64,000 bases of DNA from Sphaerothrix epifaneia. GTDB lineage: Bacteria; Cyanobacteriota; Cyanobacteriia; Phormidesmidales; Phormidesmidaceae. Location: positions 124,001 through 188,000 of the forward strand of contig NZ_JBHZOL010000075.1 in assembly GCF_042788235.1 (NCBI RefSeq), in the 5' to 3' direction. The stretch's first letter is position 1. Each line of letters begins with the position of its first letter. The notes below the pieces were generated by a model. That model was not told the DNA's origin. It ran no database searches and saw only the letters and a list, made by a program, of their open reading frames with translations. The position numbers were made by a program, and so were the translations under genes. This document shows, in pieces, positions 61,851 through 64,000 of this stretch.

Positions 61851-62396
61851 CGAATTCCTTAGAGTTTTAGCAACGGATCCAGCCCCGTTAGTATCCGTGA
61901 GCGAGGCCCTTTCTTCAATTAATCGCAGTTAGCTATCATAGCGGATTCTTTTAGGCAACGAACATCCACTGCAAGGAATCTTGCCGGAAAGCTTGACATT
62001 GAGGCAGTTGAATCGGTAACTGGGCTAAGTCTTAGGGGGAACTGAAGAGCGCCTAAAAATAAATAGCCAGTTGCTCACCAAAGCGATGAAAGTTAATAAT
62101 GCTAGCTTAATTCTACCAACTACAGTAGTCTGGAGTGAGCTTTACCATTTAAGACAGACAGCGCATCTTTCGTAGCGATCTATCTAAGTCCTTGGCGCTT
62201 CCCCTCCAAAATATAGGCACTGAGTGTCTTAGCAATCAAACTTTAAATTAATCCATCTCATCCCTGGTCAAACCTTCAGCTACTTCAGTTCAGAAACTCA
62301 GACTCATACCCTGCTTTAACTAAAACCGCCATTTTCAATTAACCCGCTACCCGAATCCACATAACCTACCACTCAATTCACAGGAGGAAATTACGG
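61851..62396. other. 546-bp divergent gap between tig and asd
   Basis: AT-rich spacer between divergent essential operons. It should contain both promoters. I can see no terminator, repeat or small gene. The divergent tig / asd arrangement is as in Synechocystis. Confidence 0.5.
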
Positions 62397-63431
62397 TTGT
62401 CTCAGTCCTACAGAGTTGCCATCCTAGGGGCCACAGGTGCAGTTGGAACCGAACTACTCTCTTTACTGGAAAGCCGCAACTTTCCAGTAGCTAGCCTCAA
62501 ACTTTTAGCCTCTCCCCGCTCAGTGGGTAAAACACTTACCTTCAAAGGCGAGGCTCTAACTGTTGAACCGCTTAGTGAGCAAGCCTTTGCCAACGTTGAT
62601 TTAGTGCTTGCTTCGGCGGGAGGCAGCCTTTCGCGGCAGTGGGCTCCAAAAGCTGTCGAAGCAGGAGCCGTGGTTATTGACAATTCCAGTGCCTTCCGCA
62701 TGGATTCACAGGTGCCTCTAGTTGTGCCTGAAGTCAACGCTCAGGCAGCCGCTCACCACGCAGGTATTATTGCTAACCCCAACTGCACCACCATTTTGAT
62801 GAGTCTGGTGACTTGGCCGCTCCATCAGGTTCAGCCTATTCAACGTCTGGTTGTTTCTACTTATCAGTCTGCTAGCGGTGCCGGTGCTCGGGCGATGGAA
62901 GAGGTTAAGCAGCAAGCCCAGGCCATTTTGAATGGGGAAGAGGCGATCGCAGAAGTTTTGCCCTATCCTTTAGCCTTCAATCTTTTTCCGCATAACTCTC
63001 GCCTCACAGAAGCAGGGTACTGCGAGGAAGAAATGAAGATGCTCAACGAAACTCGTAAGATTTTTGGAGTCGAAAACCTCAGGATTACGGCAACGTGTGT
63101 TCGGGTTCCCGTCTTACGAGCGCACTCAGAAGCCATTAACCTAGAATTTGAGCGTCCTTTTGACGTCGCCCAAGCACGGGCTATCTTATCTCAATCGCCC
63201 GGTGTGCGCTTGGTTGAAGATTGGCAAGCCAACTATTTCCCGATGCCCATCGAAGCCAGTGGTCAAGATGACGTGTTAGTCGGTCGTATTCGGCAAGATT
63301 TGTCTCACCCGTGTGGCTTAGAACTTTGGCTCAGCGGTGACCAAATTCGTAAAGGTGCCGCGCTCAATGCTATCCAAATTGCTGAACTACTGGTGGCGAA
63401 GCGTTGGCTTGCTGTTCCCACGCTGGCCTAA
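62397..63431 (+). CDS. asd: Aspartate-semialdehyde dehydrogenase
   Basis: A 344-residue enzyme making aspartate semialdehyde for lysine, threonine and methionine synthesis. GATGAVGTELL binds NADP, the catalytic Cys130 is in ANPNCTTIL, and the active-site His and Arg are in VRVPVLRAHSEA. The start is TTG, supported by a strong AGGAGG eleven nt upstream and no in-frame ATG nearby. dapA follows. Confidence 0.97.
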   Translation: MSQSYRVAILGATGAVGTELLSLLESRNFPVASLKLLASPRSVGKTLTFKGEALTVEPLSEQAFANVDLVLASAGGSLSRQWAPKAVEAGAVVIDNSSAFRMDSQVPLVVPEVNAQAAAHHAGIIANPNCTTILMSLVTWPLHQVQPIQRLVVSTYQSASGAGARAMEEVKQQAQAILNGEEAIAEVLPYPLAFNLFPHNSRLTEAGYCEEEMKMLNETRKIFGVENLRITATCVRVPVLRAHSEAINLEFERPFDVAQARAILSQSPGVRLVEDWQANYFPMPIEASGQDDVLVGRIRQDLSHPCGLELWLSGDQIRKGAALNAIQIAELLVAKRWLAVPTLA

Positions 63432-63578
63432 GCTCCGAGTTTAGAAGGCTTTTGCCGTAGCAGGTCAGCAATCTGTTTTTACCTGTCTTCAGTCAGAGGC
63501 TGAGAAAGCTCTGTTTAGCCGCCTTTGTGATTAGAATGCAAAAATAAGGCTGAGTTTCATGAATACAAGGAGCTTAAA

Positions 63579-64000
63579 TGGGCACAACTGATTTTGGACA
63601 GGTTCTCACTGCCATGATCACCCCCTTCACTAGCGAAGGTGGAGTCAATTATGCACTAGCGGAGAAACTGGCTGCCCACTTAGCTGACAATGGAACAGAT
63701 ACTTTAGTCATCTGCGGTACAACCGGAGAATCGCCAACCTTAAGTTGGGATGAAGAATATAACTTATTTCAAGTAGTCCAGCAGGCCGTATCTGGCAAAG
63801 CTAAAATTATTGCCGGAACCGGATCTAACTCAACTCAAGAAGCCATTTCCGCAACCCAAAAAGCGAATAAGCTTGGCCTAGACGGTTCTCTTCAGGTTGT
63901 TCCTTATTACAACAAACCGCCTCAAGAGGGTTTGTATCAACACTTTAAGGAGGTAGCTCAAGCGGTTCCAGATCTTCCCCTCATGCTTTACAACATTCCG
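63579..64000 (+). CDS. dapA: 4-hydroxy-tetrahydrodipicolinate synthase (3' end outside window)
   Basis: Partial: about 140 codons are present of roughly 300. It starts GTTDFGQVLTAMITPF after an AAGGAG site. CGTTGESPTLSW is the pyruvate-binding region with the Thr-Thr pair, and VVPYYNKPPQEGLYQHF contains the catalytic Tyr. The Schiff-base Lys lies beyond the window end. It condenses pyruvate with aspartate semialdehyde from Asd for lysine and peptidoglycan precursors. asd-dapA is the conserved cyanobacterial order. Confidence 0.95.

Noticed and set aside
1..64000. CRISPR array, prophage or insertion sequence
   Set aside because: No evenly spaced repeats, integrase, transposase or terminal inverted repeats seen anywhere in the window.

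Overview
The window is a 64 kb stretch of cyanobacterial chromosome. The evidence is the very frequent HIP1 octamer GCGATCGC in genes and spacers, an rbp-rpsU pair, cyanobacterial-type nickel superoxide dismutase (sodN, sodX), a DevBCA-type exporter, a carboxysome-type BMC shell protein, an EGY-like site-2 protease, and the divergent tig-clpP-clpX / asd-dapA block known from Synechocystis. A Leptolyngbya- or Synechococcales-like organism is plausible, but genus cannot be fixed from the sequence. I see no prophage, insertion sequence, CRISPR array, rRNA or tRNA; this reads as core and near-core chromosome.

Layout. 0.1-8.4 kb: hybrid histidine kinase, a small FinO-like protein, a secreted CsbD-like stress protein, an ABC exporter, two DUF2382 stress-type proteins and a GNAT acetyltransferase. 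8.4-18.7 kb: SbcC-type ATPase, a second ABC exporter, a small protein with a basic front and an acidic back, a membrane-tethered PIN protein directly behind an EGY-like intramembrane protease, an RmlD-like reductase and a pentapeptide-repeat membrane protein. 18.9-24.1 kb: a polysaccharide cluster with an O-antigen-ligase-like protein and three glycosyltransferases. 24.3-35.9 kb: lipoprotein, desaturase, rbp-rpsU, TspO, an SDR, a beta-lactamase-fold hydrolase, a GT2/hydrolase pair, and DUF155, cNMP-binding and FHA proteins.

36.4-43 kb: tmk and holB overlap by 58 nt, followed by a tightly overlapping exporter operon with one membrane-fusion protein, two different DevC permeases and one ATPase. 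43-51 kb: SRPBCC protein, a TM-helix-repeat channel-like protein, GNAT, sodX and sodN, a NucA-like nuclease, an MnmC-like methyltransferase and an HD-GYP response regulator. 51-57 kb: glmU, a sugar-1-phosphate transferase, coaBC with a small upstream gene, an esterase divergent from an orphan BMC shell protein, and a GntR-type regulator. 57-64 kb: tig-clpP-clpX plus a trailing alpha/beta hydrolase, divergent from asd-dapA, which runs off the window.

The points most worth a second look are the BMC shell protein whose pore and PRPH motifs are replaced and which sits beside a GntR-type regulator; the tail-anchored PIN protein next to a site-2 protease; the rbp-rpsU intercistronic terminator; and mutually exclusive hairpins in the 636-bp gap at 26.7-27.4 kb. 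Several starts were moved from the longest possible reading frame and are explained in the entries. All family calls come from reading motifs, without database searches.
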